Assembly: GCA_022709545.1 (NCBI GenBank)
Contig: JAKLIP010000003.1
Span: 22,867 to 86,866, forward strand
Origin: Patescibacteria group bacterium
GTDB lineage: Bacteria; Patescibacteriota; Minisyncoccia; Moranbacterales; GWC2-37-73
Length of the DNA stretch: 64,000 nt
Direction of reading: 5' to 3'
The notes under the pieces: generated by a model
Database searches by the model: none
Told to the model about the DNA's origin: nothing
Seen by the model: only the letters and a program-made list of their open reading frames with translations
Shown: positions 7,942 to 16,911 of the stretch, one piece after another
How the letters are laid out: each line of letters begins with the position of its first letter
Numbering within the stretch: position 1 is the stretch's first letter
Program-made: the position numbers and the translations under genes

Positions 7942-10887
7942 TTAGGCTTTCTTTATTTGCAATTTTATTTTTTCATCATCAATTTTAGCCTCTTTTTCGA
8001 GATCAAAATTGCTTAATTCTTCTGACTTTATATCTTTGGCTAAAACTTCTTTGGCTATTAAATTCTTAAATTTTTTAAAGACCTGAAACATTCCAGTATA
8101 GCCCAAAAATATGCGATTGTCAACCTCGTAACCTGCTTCTTTGCGCATTTCTTGGATAAAACGAATGATTTCCCTGGCTTGACCTTCCAGTTTTAAATCT
8201 TCAGTGATTTCAGTATTTAATTCCAAATTTTCTTTAATACTTTTGTCAAAAGAAGCATTTTTTACATTAACTTCTTCTTTTATAATTTCTATAAGCTCTT
8301 TTCTTATATCGTGATTTTTAAATTTTAAATCAAGAAGCGGCTGTCTTACTTTTATTCCTGCTCTAGCACGAAGCTGCAGGGCTTCCGTGATTATATTTCT
8401 TGTTTTTTCCATTTCTCCATTCAGCCCTTCATCGATTAAATTTTTATCTGCAATTGGAAACTCTGCTAGATGCACAGACTCTTCTACGGTTAAATTCCTA
8501 TAAATTTCTTCCGAAATAAACGGACAAAATGGCGCCATTAATTTAGATAACTCTACTAGTACATAATGCAGGGTCTGATAAGCCTGGTTTTTGTCATCAT
8601 CATCCTCTGATTTCCAAAATCTTTTGCGACTCCTGCGTATATACCAATTGGAAAGATTATCAATGAATTTTTCAATTGCATAAGCTGAATTGTACATATC
8701 GTAATCTCCTAGCTTTTTATCAACATTCTCAATAAGAATATTAAGCTCGGAAATTATCCATTTATCTAATAGATTGGTAACTTTTGCATTATTTTTTACA
8801 GAAGGTTCGAACTTGTCGATATTCGCATACATCACAAAAAAGGAATAGGAATTCCAAAGCATGCGGAAAACCCTGTTCATTATGTCTCTTAAGTTTTTAA
8901 CATCAAATTTTTTAGTCATTCCTGGCTGATTGACGGTATAAAGGAAATACCTCAGCATATCAGCTGAAAATTCATCCATAATTTTCATCGGATCCACAAT
9001 ATTACCTTTGGACTTGCTCATTTTTTTACCTTTTGCATCAACAATGTGCCCTAGGCAAATAACATTTTTGAAAGCTCTGCCTTCTGGAACTTTGCCGGCT
9101 TTCCATAAAAGATTAGCAATGGCATGTAGCGTGTAAAACCAGCCACGAGTTTGGTCGATTGCTTCAGAAATAAAATCAGCTGGAAAATATTTTCCATTTT
9201 CAATTTTTTTCTTATCTTCATCATTGGCACCATTAGGATAATGAAATTGTGCCAATGGCATTGATCCACTGTCAAACCAAACGTCCAGCACTTCTGACGT
9301 TCTTATCATTTCCTTACCGCAAGAACATTTTATTTTTATGTCATCAATAAAAGGCTTATGTAAATCTTCTATTTTTATGCCAGATGCGCTTTCCAATTCT
9401 TTCTGGGATTCAATCACTTTTATTTCCCCGCATTCACATTGCCAAAGTGGTAGCGGTGTTCCCCAATAACGTTCGCGAGAAATAGCCCAGTCCTTAACAC
9501 CACGCAACCATTCGCCAAATCGCCCCTCTTTAATATATTCAGGAATCCAGTTTATATTTTCGTTATTTTTTACTAAATCATCAGATAATTCGCTCATACG
9601 AATAAACCAAGATGGTTTTGCATAGTAAATAAGCGGGGTGTCACAGCGCCAACAGAAAGGATATTCATGTTCATACAGCTCTTCTTGTAAAAATAATCCT
9701 CTTTTTTTCAAATCTTCAACAATCAATTCATCGACTTCAAATTTTCCGACAACATTTTTCTTTTTTACTGGAATTCCTTCTCCAGGAACATCAAAACCGA
9801 CTATTATTTTTCCTTCTTCGTCAACAGTCAGCACTGTAGGCAAGTTATTTTCCCTGCCCACATTAGCATCATCTTCTCCGAAAGCTGGAGCGATATGAAC
9901 TACTCCTGTTCCATCTGTTGTGGAAACAAAATCACCATGGATTATTTTATAAGCATTTTTTTCTTTAGATACACTGTAAAGTGGTTCATATTTCAGATCT
10001 AATAAATCCTTTCCTGAAATATCCTTGATTATTTCATATTTTGAATTTTTTAATACTTCTTCTATCCTGTTTTTGGCCAAAATAAAAAAATTATTTTTAT
10101 CAATTTTTACTTTGCAATAAGTTACACCAGTATTTATTGCTAATGCCACGTTGCTTGGCAATGTCCAAGGTGTTGTTGTCCAGGCTAAAACATAGGTGTC
10201 TTTTTCTTCTGTAAGCTTAAATTTTATATAAACAGAATTATCTTTAATCGTCTGGTAGCCCTGGGCAACTTCATGTGAAGAAAGTGCAGTTCCACAGCGG
10301 TAGCAATAGGGTATGACTTTATGCCCTTTATATACAAGACTTTCTCCTTTTTTGTTTTTGGCCTTAAAAATCTGCGCAATTACCCACCAGACCGATTCAA
10401 TATATTTATTTTCATAAGTTATATATGGGTTTTTCATATCCACCCAATAACCCATGCGCCTTGTTAATTTTTCCCACAGATCTTTATATTCCCAGACTGA
10501 TTCTTTGCATTTTTTATTAAATTCAATAATGCTCTGCCTTTTGTCTCCTGGTACTATATTCTCAATATCTTGTTTATTTTTGAGACCTAAAGCTTTTTCC
10601 ACTTGCAGTTCAACTGGTAATCCGTGCGTATCCCAGCCAGCTTTTCTTTCCACCCTGAAACCTTTCATGGTTTTATACCTTGGCACAACATCTTTGAATG
10701 CCCGCGCTAAAACGTGATGAAGACCAGGAGTTCCATTAGCTGTCGGAGGACCTTCATAGAAAATAAAAGATTTCTCGGGAGAATTTTTTTCTACTGACTT
10801 TTCAAATATTTTATTTTCCTCCCAAAACTTCAGGATTTCTTCTTCCATTTTTGGAAAACTTTGTTTGGCATCAACTTTTTTAAACAT
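7942..10887 (-). CDS. ileS: Isoleucyl-tRNA synthetase, eukaryote-like type
   Basis: Class I synthetase for tRNA-Ile, 981 residues. The HIGH box is GTPGLHHVLAR near residue 55, after YEGPPTAN. The CYRCGTALSSHEVAQGY segment near residue 196 is typical of the eukaryote-like (type 2) IleRS group, which in other bacteria is associated with low mupirocin sensitivity. The editing domain has AWTTTPWTLPSN, and KKMSKSKGN lies near residue 622. The anticodon-binding C-terminal region is present. It lies 31 bases after the membrane glycosyltransferase gene, and both are under the upstream isoleucine T-box, which fits feedback by uncharged tRNA-Ile. Confidence 0.96.
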   Translation of the reverse strand: MFKKVDAKQSFPKMEEEILKFWEENKIFEKSVEKNSPEKSFIFYEGPPTANGTPGLHHVLARAFKDVVPRYKTMKGFRVERKAGWDTHGLPVELQVEKALGLKNKQDIENIVPGDKRQSIIEFNKKCKESVWEYKDLWEKLTRRMGYWVDMKNPYITYENKYIESVWWVIAQIFKAKNKKGESLVYKGHKVIPYCYRCGTALSSHEVAQGYQTIKDNSVYIKFKLTEEKDTYVLAWTTTPWTLPSNVALAINTGVTYCKVKIDKNNFFILAKNRIEEVLKNSKYEIIKDISGKDLLDLKYEPLYSVSKEKNAYKIIHGDFVSTTDGTGVVHIAPAFGEDDANVGRENNLPTVLTVDEEGKIIVGFDVPGEGIPVKKKNVVGKFEVDELIVEDLKKRGLFLQEELYEHEYPFCWRCDTPLIYYAKPSWFIRMSELSDDLVKNNENINWIPEYIKEGRFGEWLRGVKDWAISRERYWGTPLPLWQCECGEIKVIESQKELESASGIKIEDLHKPFIDDIKIKCSCGKEMIRTSEVLDVWFDSGSMPLAQFHYPNGANDEDKKKIENGKYFPADFISEAIDQTRGWFYTLHAIANLLWKAGKVPEGRAFKNVICLGHIVDAKGKKMSKSKGNIVDPMKIMDEFSADMLRYFLYTVNQPGMTKKFDVKNLRDIMNRVFRMLWNSYSFFVMYANIDKFEPSVKNNAKVTNLLDKWIISELNILIENVDKKLGDYDMYNSAYAIEKFIDNLSNWYIRRSRKRFWKSEDDDDKNQAYQTLHYVLVELSKLMAPFCPFISEEIYRNLTVEESVHLAEFPIADKNLIDEGLNGEMEKTRNIITEALQLRARAGIKVRQPLLDLKFKNHDIRKELIEIIKEEVNVKNASFDKSIKENLELNTEITEDLKLEGQAREIIRFIQEMRKEAGYEVDNRIFLGYTGMFQVFKKFKNLIAKEVLAKDIKSEELSNFDLEKEAKIDDEKIKLQIKKA

Positions 10888-10918
10888 AAAATTAAATAAA
10901 AAATAAGTTATATTTATT

Positions 10919-12037
10919 TTAGCCTGCCCAATACCAATTTACAAATAAATAAGTGTTCATAGCCATTAGCATTGCTGAAACTATTATCCAAGAGTATTTT
11001 AGTATTTCGCTCTTGATAGAACCTCCTAAAATATAAATAGGAAATAATATTAAAATATACCTTCCTATACTCATTAATGTCCCCGTAGCAAAAGCAACTA
11101 ATATTGTACTAGCCATATATATTGCATAGGGATATTTTTTTATTTTTAAAAGATATAACGATACTCCTAAACTGAAAATTGAATATATAATATCTAGATA
11201 AAAATTTGATAGAGAAGCGTTGGATAAAAATACAAAATGATCTTTGTTAAAAGTAAATGACCTTCCCCATGCATTTTCAATCTTAAAAAATAAAAGTGGA
11301 TCTCCAAAAAATACCCAGTGATATGCAAAAAACAATAATAACCCTGTCGGTATAAGCAGTAGCGGTAATGACTTTTTCAATCCTTGCAAATTTATTCCTT
11401 CATTTATAAGAACTTGAACGACGAGTGGCAAAAAAATTAATATTCCTGTCACCCTGGTAAGTGAAGCTAAAAAACCTATAATGCCTGCCAAAAAATATTT
11501 CTTCTTAAAGGTAAAATAAAAAGCTCCCAATGAAAGGAATAAGAATAGTGATTCTGTATATACCGCATTCAAGAAAAAAGCTGTTGGGAAAATAAGTAGC
11601 AAAAAAACGGAAAATAATGGATCTGATTCTTTGTGAAATTCTCTTATCATCTTAGCCATGAGCATGCAAGATAAAACAAGGAAAATGCTACTAACTATCC
11701 ATCCAGCAAAAGCAATGTTACCCAAGCTAAACATAGATATTATCTTAACAAGTAGCGGATACAATGGTAAAAAAACTAAATTAGAAAGAGTATCGTCCGC
11801 TTTTCTCTCATATCCGTTCTCAATTAAATTTATATACCAATTAGAATCCCAGCGTGAATGAATATTAATAATGTTCCATGACTTGTGCTGGTTATATCTT
11901 TCTGCACTAATCCAAGAATAAGCATCGTCTGCTTTTAGATTTAGCCTATTTACTGCCAATAAGCCAGCGGCATTTACAACAATCAGCCAGATTATGGATA
12001 ATAGCAAAATATTATTTTTCATCATTATTTTAAACAT
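10919..12037 (-). CDS. Gpi18/PIG-V-like integral membrane mannosyltransferase homologue
   Basis: A 372-residue protein with about nine to ten hydrophobic helices. After the first helix it has RWDSNWYINL, an acidic luminal-loop motif, then FLPLYPLL, FPTAFFLNAVYTESLF and LASLTRVTGI. This order is characteristic of the Gpi18/PIG-V family (COG5542), GT-C type transferases that use lipid-linked sugars at the outer face of the membrane. A role in glycosylating surface polymers or proteins is inferred. It is the first gene after the isoleucine T-box and precedes ileS, so its expression should follow isoleucine charging. Confidence 0.75.
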   Translation of the reverse strand: MFKIMMKNNILLLSIIWLIVVNAAGLLAVNRLNLKADDAYSWISAERYNQHKSWNIINIHSRWDSNWYINLIENGYERKADDTLSNLVFLPLYPLLVKIISMFSLGNIAFAGWIVSSIFLVLSCMLMAKMIREFHKESDPLFSVFLLLIFPTAFFLNAVYTESLFLFLSLGAFYFTFKKKYFLAGIIGFLASLTRVTGILIFLPLVVQVLINEGINLQGLKKSLPLLLIPTGLLLFFAYHWVFFGDPLLFFKIENAWGRSFTFNKDHFVFLSNASLSNFYLDIIYSIFSLGVSLYLLKIKKYPYAIYMASTILVAFATGTLMSIGRYILILFPIYILGGSIKSEILKYSWIIVSAMLMAMNTYLFVNWYWAG

Positions 12038-12048
12038 ACTTTGTTGTT

Positions 12049-12258
12049 AAATAAAAAACATCCTTAAAAAGTTATAAGGACGCTTCTGCGTGGTACCACC
12101 TTATTTTTCCCATCAAAAATATAACGGGACTTAATTTGTGCTATTACGGGCTTACCCGATGAGTTCTACTTGCCGCTCAAAGCCTTTAGCTAGGACGGAT
12201 TTCTTCTCACAGCTGCCTTATTTTACGGCAATAGAGTGATGTCTCTATTATGGCTTTT
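12049..12258 (-). promoter_or_regulatory. T-box riboswitch, isoleucine specifier
   Basis: The minus-strand leader holds the conserved T-box AAGGTGGTACCACG (complement at 12087-12100). ATAAGG before it pairs with CCTTAT after it (antiterminator). The same CCTTA can instead pair with TAAGGA and is followed by TGTTTTTTATTT (terminator, 12049-12080). In stem I the stretch GTGAGAAGAAATCCG places AUC (12198-12200) after GAA, the usual specifier position, giving isoleucine. Stem III-like CGGGTAAGCCCG is also present. Uncharged tRNA-Ile would stabilise antitermination and switch on the glycosyltransferase-ileS-small peptide operon. The specifier call is by eye. Confidence 0.88.
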
Positions 12259-12266
12259 ATACGCTT

Positions 12267-12294
12267 ATTATAACTAAAAAAAATAAAAAATCAA
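12267..12294 (-). promoter_or_regulatory. Promoter of the T-box operon
   Basis: Minus-strand TTGATT (12289-12294), 16-base spacer, perfect TATAAT (12267-12272). Transcription should begin near 12258-12260, just before the T-box stem I. It lies directly after the end of the Nudix gene. Confidence 0.65.
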
Positions 12295-12306
12295 ACCCAG
12301 AATCAT

Positions 12307-12786
12307 TCATGTTCTATACACATGTTTACACTTATCATAAGATTCCCAACTGGTTCTTATTTCATCCTGTATCCCGTTTATGAAATCAACATCATTTAAA
12401 TTATCCAGTGACTGCCACTTCCATTGTGAAAATTCTTTAGGATTTATTTGTGGCCCTTTCCCATTCACATATTTGTCAAAAAAACAGACAAATCTCACTC
12501 CTGGAATCTTTTTTTGTTCTAATTGCGGAGTTTCAATTTCATATATTCCAGAAACAATAGTTTTATCTACAACAACTCCAAGTTCATCAGCTATTTGTCT
12601 TTTGACTGCTTCTTCGAAGTTTTCCCCTGGAAAGACTTGCCCTCCCCCACATTCCCATTTCCCAGGATAAAGTTCCCGATCATTATTCCTTTTAGCAATC
12701 AAGATTTCTATATTATTTTTAGTTTCCCTAAAACACATCCCGGCTACATGAACTTCAATTAGATGTCTCTTTTCTTCCCGCGACAT
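12307..12786 (-). CDS. Nudix hydrolase family protein
   Basis: 159 residues with the Nudix box G-QVFPG-E-x7-RQIADELGV around residues 48-71. The family hydrolyses nucleoside diphosphates linked to another moiety, using the RE-x2-EE helix for metal binding. Here the canonical REUXEEXGU reads RQIADELGV: the first glutamate is Q and the next is D. One glutamate of the core remains, so activity may be reduced or altered. The N-terminal strand EVHVAGMCFRE and the C-terminal part with KWQSLDNL match the fold. The substrate is unknown. Terminators and promoters on both sides suggest a single-gene unit. Confidence 0.8.
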   Translation of the reverse strand: MSREEKRHLIEVHVAGMCFRETKNNIEILIAKRNNDRELYPGKWECGGGQVFPGENFEEAVKRQIADELGVVVDKTIVSGIYEIETPQLEQKKIPGVRFVCFFDKYVNGKGPQINPKEFSQWKWQSLDNLNDVDFINGIQDEIRTSWESYDKCKHVYRT

Positions 12787-12806
12787 AAAATTATTTTTTT
12801 AAAAAT

Positions 12807-12839
12807 AAAAATAGCAAAAATTGTTTTCTCGCTATTTTT
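12807..12839 (-). terminator. Intrinsic terminator after the GT4 gene
   Basis: AAAAATAGC and GCTATTTTT form a 9-bp stem with a 15-base loop. On the minus strand it begins at the glycosyltransferase stop codon and is followed by T-rich sequence. Confidence 0.65.
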
Positions 12840-14008
12840 TAATTTTTATTAAAACTTTTATAGATTTTTAATGTTTCCAAAGCTGTTTTATCCCAATTAT
12901 ATTTCTTTGCCTGTTCAAGCCCTTTTGCACGATATTGTCCACGAAGACTTTCATCACCCGCAAAAAGAGTTATGGCTTCAGCCAATTCTTCTGTATTAAG
13001 TGGATTAATAAAATATGAGGCATCACCAGCTAATTCTGGGAGAGATGCCACTTTCGAGATAATTGCTGGCGTTTGAGTTGCAAAGGCTTCTAGCACTGTC
13101 ATGCCAAATCCTTCATAAAGCGAGGGCATAACGAAAAATTCAGCTCCATGAAACAATGGTACCAATTCATCGCCAACCACATATCCAGTAAATATAACAT
13201 CCTTAGCCAGTCCTAAATCTTTGATTATCTGCTGATATTCTTGCGATAACCATCCGCGTTTTCCTGCTAAAACTAACTGATAATCGAATTTATTAGATTT
13301 TTTCTGTTTCTGTTTACGCTTAAAAATAGAGAAAGCTTCCAGTAAGCGTGAGATATTTTTTGAAGGCTCAAGGGTTCCTAAAAAAAGTATGTATTTTTTA
13401 TTGATTCCATATTTTCCTAAAACTTTATTTTCATCCATATTCGGCTGGGTGAAGAATCTTTCATCCAAACCGCTATAAATAACGGATATTTTTTCATCAC
13501 TTACATTTAAAAATTTTTTAACATCATTTTTTAAAGATTCAGAAACCGCAATAATTTTATCGGCTTTGCGAGCCATAAGTTTATTTATAACCCTATCTCG
13601 CGCTCTTTTTACTGCTGGTATATATTGAGGGATATTGAAGATTGCCATGTCGTGAAATGTTACAACTGTTTTACCTGAATAACTCATTGGGATCCTATTA
13701 TAAGAAGACGTGGTATGTAAAACATCTAGCTTTTCTTTTTGCAGAGTAGCTGTGCCTAAAATTTCATTATAGGCCCCTGGCAGATATTTTTTATAATCAG
13801 AAAAGGGATAGAATTTTATCTGGACATTTGGTTTTGTGAACTTCTTAACATCTTTTTCACGCACACGAAAATCAAAGAAAATTACATACTCATTTTCTGT
13901 ATCATTTTTCAGCAAGTGACGGATGAGCTGGTACGTATAATGTCCGATACCTATAGCATCCCCTTTTTCGGGATTTAATATGGATCTAGCATCAATTCCT
14001 ATTCGCAT
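12839..14008 (-). CDS. Family 4 glycosyltransferase (GT-B fold)
   Basis: 389 residues from the chosen start. MRIGIDARSI is the usual N terminus of GT4 enzymes and GIGHYTYQL follows it. A longer frame from 14047 would overlap argS and adds an unlikely basic leader, so the ATG at 14008 is preferred. The C-terminal domain has FLGTLEPSKNI, VLAGKRGW, IFTGYV and the E-x7-E region YEGFGMTVLEAFA, as in retaining nucleotide-sugar transferases such as mannosyl- or glucosyltransferases. It probably builds a cell-surface glycan at the cytoplasmic face. It directly follows argS with a 13-base gap and may be cotranscribed with it. Confidence 0.88.
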   Translation of the reverse strand: MRIGIDARSILNPEKGDAIGIGHYTYQLIRHLLKNDTENEYVIFFDFRVREKDVKKFTKPNVQIKFYPFSDYKKYLPGAYNEILGTATLQKEKLDVLHTTSSYNRIPMSYSGKTVVTFHDMAIFNIPQYIPAVKRARDRVINKLMARKADKIIAVSESLKNDVKKFLNVSDEKISVIYSGLDERFFTQPNMDENKVLGKYGINKKYILFLGTLEPSKNISRLLEAFSIFKRKQKQKKSNKFDYQLVLAGKRGWLSQEYQQIIKDLGLAKDVIFTGYVVGDELVPLFHGAEFFVMPSLYEGFGMTVLEAFATQTPAIISKVASLPELAGDASYFINPLNTEELAEAITLFAGDESLRGQYRAKGLEQAKKYNWDKTALETLKIYKSFNKN

Positions 14009-14021
14009 ATATTTGTTATTT

Positions 14022-15605
14022 TTACATTTTAGTCGGCGCACTGACACCTATCAAATTCAGGACTTCTGATAATACAATTCTAACAGAATTCACCAATAAA
14101 AGTCTACTCTTTGTTAATTCATAATTTTCTTCATCAATAACTCTGCACGCATCATAGAAAGAATGAAATCTATCAGCTAAATTAATTGCATAATGCGGTA
14201 ATTTATGAACTTCATAGCTGAAAGAAATTTCTTCAACTAATTCCGGGAACTTATTCAATTCTTTTATAAGACCTATCTCTTTTTCGTGCGTTAATAAGGA
14301 TAAATCTGCTTTATCCTGAATTTTAGATTTATTTAAAATACTACATATTCTGGCATGAGCATATTGCACATAAAATACAGGGTTTTTTTGGGAACGTTCT
14401 TTAGCTAAGCTTAAGTCAAAATTCATATGTGTGTCTGGAGAATATAAAAGAAAGAAAAATCTAGTAACATCATGGCCTATTTCTTCAATAAGATCATCAA
14501 TATACACGACATTGCCAGCGCGTTTGCTCATTCTGGCTTCTTGACCATCTTTTATAAGGCGCACCATCTGAGATATAATGACACGGAAATCACCAATAAA
14601 ACCAAGCGTTTTAGCTAAAGCGCGAAGACGAGTAATATATCCATGATGATCAGCTCCGAGTCCTATAATAATTTTCTTGAAACCTCTTTCGATCTTATTC
14701 AGCATATATCCGGCATCACCTGCTAAATAGGCTTTTTGCCCATTACTTTTTATTAAAACTCTATCCTTTTCGTCACCAAACTCAGTTGTTTTAAGCCAAA
14801 CAGCCCCCTCTGATTCATAAGTTAAATTTTTGTCTTTCAAAAGTTCAATTGCCCTTTCAATATATTTTTTTTCTTGAATTTCTTTTTCATTCATCCATAT
14901 ATCAAAAGAAATGTGCATTTTTTCAGATGTTGTTTTTTTGATTTTTTTTAAAATTTGATCAGCAGCTTTTTCTCCTGCCTCTCTTATATTGGAAATATTT
15001 CCGTATGTTTTATTTAATTCATCAATATATTCTCCAACATAAGTAGCTTCTCCGTCTTTTAGCACGCTATGGCCCAACTTCTCAATTTGCTCTCCGGCAT
15101 CGTTTACGTAATATTCATTAATAACCTCGAAGCCAGCTTTTTTAAGGACCCTTGAAATAGAATCGCCATAAAAACCACCTCGGCCATTGCCCAAATGCAG
15201 TGGCCCCGTCGGATTAGCAGAGATAAACTCATTGTTTACTTTAACCCCATTGCCATCTTTTGAATTTCCAAAATTATTTTTTTCACTATTTATTTTCCTG
15301 ACAACTTCTTGCAAATATTTTTTTGATAGATGAAAATTTATGTATCCCGGAACTGCAATCTCTATTTTATCAAAATGTTCTATTCTATTTTTTATAATTT
15401 TTTGCTTGATTTGTTCTGCTATTTCTAGCGGATTTTTTTTATTTTTTTTACCTAAAATCATGCATATATTTGAAGTATAATCTCCAAATTTTTCATTTTT
15501 AGGATAATCAATAATAATATCAGAAATATTAAAATCAAGATAAACTTGATCTTCTTTCATGCTTAAAATAGCGTCTTTTATAATTCTTTTGATGTTTTTC
15601 TTCAT
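14022..15605 (-). CDS. argS: Arginyl-tRNA synthetase
   Basis: Class I synthetase that needs tRNA to activate arginine; 527 residues. The additional N-terminal domain is followed by ISANPTGPLHLGNGRGG, with HLGN as the HIGH box, near residue 125-140. ARMSKRAGNVV near residue 355 corresponds to the KMSKS loop. The C-terminal helical anticodon domain has FYVQYAHARI and ends ILNLIGVSAP. The start is fixed by a promoter whose -10 box is six bases upstream, giving a leaderless mRNA. Confidence 0.96.
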   Translation of the reverse strand: MKKNIKRIIKDAILSMKEDQVYLDFNISDIIIDYPKNEKFGDYTSNICMILGKKNKKNPLEIAEQIKQKIIKNRIEHFDKIEIAVPGYINFHLSKKYLQEVVRKINSEKNNFGNSKDGNGVKVNNEFISANPTGPLHLGNGRGGFYGDSISRVLKKAGFEVINEYYVNDAGEQIEKLGHSVLKDGEATYVGEYIDELNKTYGNISNIREAGEKAADQILKKIKKTTSEKMHISFDIWMNEKEIQEKKYIERAIELLKDKNLTYESEGAVWLKTTEFGDEKDRVLIKSNGQKAYLAGDAGYMLNKIERGFKKIIIGLGADHHGYITRLRALAKTLGFIGDFRVIISQMVRLIKDGQEARMSKRAGNVVYIDDLIEEIGHDVTRFFFLLYSPDTHMNFDLSLAKERSQKNPVFYVQYAHARICSILNKSKIQDKADLSLLTHEKEIGLIKELNKFPELVEEISFSYEVHKLPHYAINLADRFHSFYDACRVIDEENYELTKSRLLLVNSVRIVLSEVLNLIGVSAPTKM

Positions 15606-15611
15606 ATACTA

Positions 15612-15639
15612 ATTATACATGGTCAGGCTTTTTGGGCAA
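15612..15639 (-). promoter_or_regulatory. argS promoter, leaderless type
   Basis: Minus-strand TTGCCC (15634-15639), 16-base spacer, perfect TATAAT (15612-15617), then six bases (TAGTAT) to the argS ATG. Spacing matches the recO and leuS promoters. Confidence 0.6.
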
Positions 15640-15642
15640 TAG

Positions 15643-15672
15643 AAAAATGCCCCAACTGGTAGGGGCATTTTT
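15643..15672 (-). terminator. Intrinsic terminator after the AWS-repeat secreted protein
   Basis: AAAAATGCCCC, loop AACTGGTA and GGGGCATTTTT form an 11-bp stem directly after the stop codon at 15685, with a U tract on the minus strand. Confidence 0.85.
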
Positions 15673-15684
15673 TATAAATTCTAT

Positions 15685-16830
15685 TTATTCTTCCGTCCAA
15701 ATACCTGGGCCTACTGGGCCGGAACATTTCTTGGTTCCATAGGCGTTAGAAATACATCCATTATCGCAAGTTTTGCCTTTGCAGGTGTTTTTTTCACAAC
15801 CATTTGAGACACAGCAGGCACCGTCAGTTTTGACGCCATCCATAAGCTTGCAGCCATTATTGCATTGCTTGCCTTGGCAGGTTCTTTGCTCGCAGTTATC
15901 TGCCTGACAGCAGCTCTGGTTGGTATAGGAACCATTTAAGCTTCCATCCGTGCATTGTCTAGTTTCTTTGACACACTCTGATCCATAAGGTGCATAGCTG
16001 TCTTTATAGGCGTCGACTGAACTGCCGCTAGCTACAGTTGTGCCCCAAGGCGTGGTGCAGGGACAAGGTGCTACGCTGCAGTTTTGGTTGGTGGCTGTTC
16101 CGCTCAAGACTCCATTGGTGCAGGTTCTATTTTGTTTGACACTATCACAGGATGATCCGCAGGCTACTGAACTTGAGGAGTAGGCATCAACTGATTGACC
16201 ATTATCTATTGTTCCCCCCCAAGGCAGAGTACAAGTAGGATAAACAGTAGGACCAGTTGAGCTACCACTGAAATTAATCCACCCTAACTCATCTGACCAA
16301 GCATACCCACTCAGTTTTCCATCTGATGCAACTAATACTCCATATTTAGACCCGTTTTGGGCTGTACCATTTAGTTTTATCCAACCTAGCCATCCTCCTG
16401 AATTACCAACTTTATAGGCATCTGCAATGCTCACTATCCTTGCCCAGCCTTGCAAAGTGTTATCAGCAACACGTTTTGACACACAATTACCATCAGGACA
16501 GCCACTGAGATATCCGCCAGAATTATCAAAGGCAATATACCCCAAATTTTCGCTCCAGGCATATCCGCTCAAATCACCTCCAGAAGAAGAAGTTGGTATA
16601 TTTAAGCCATAAGAAACACTACCTCCTGCCCCTGAATTTATATTATTAGCGCTAATCCAGCCAACACCCGTCTTATTCCCAGCTCCGTCATCGCTTCCTC
16701 CCCAAAGCCAACCTGATCCGTTTTCTGATGTTCCGGCATTTACTTTTAAAATGCTTGCTACAGCAAAAATCATGCAAAAAACAATTGCTGCTATTCCATA
16801 TTTGATTAAAAATTTTTTTTGTTTTGACAT
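15685..16830 (-). CDS. Secreted cysteine-rich protein with AWS..LGWI repeats
   Basis: 381 residues. The N-terminal signal peptide (IAAIVFCMIFAVASILKVNA) ends near residue 33. Three related units follow: GVGWISANN, GYAWSENLGYIAF and GYAWSDELGWINFSG, each a short beta unit. The second half has two copies of a PWGxTxxxGxSVDAY module, each followed by a cysteine-rich CTNG/CTDG segment. The tail has CQGKQCNNGC and CKGKTCDNGC repeats. The many cysteines suggest disulfides outside the membrane. The function is unknown; an adhesin or matrix role is inferred. It is last in a five-gene series of exported proteins and is followed by a strong terminator. Confidence 0.75.
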   Translation of the reverse strand: MSKQKKFLIKYGIAAIVFCMIFAVASILKVNAGTSENGSGWLWGGSDDGAGNKTGVGWISANNINSGAGGSVSYGLNIPTSSSGGDLSGYAWSENLGYIAFDNSGGYLSGCPDGNCVSKRVADNTLQGWARIVSIADAYKVGNSGGWLGWIKLNGTAQNGSKYGVLVASDGKLSGYAWSDELGWINFSGSSTGPTVYPTCTLPWGGTIDNGQSVDAYSSSSVACGSSCDSVKQNRTCTNGVLSGTATNQNCSVAPCPCTTPWGTTVASGSSVDAYKDSYAPYGSECVKETRQCTDGSLNGSYTNQSCCQADNCEQRTCQGKQCNNGCKLMDGVKTDGACCVSNGCEKNTCKGKTCDNGCISNAYGTKKCSGPVGPGIWTEE

Positions 16831-16911
16831 AAGTTAAAATTAATAAATATTTTAAAAATTAATTTTTAATAAAAAGTATAATCCGGAATATTTAATTTAA
16901 TTTTTTATTAT

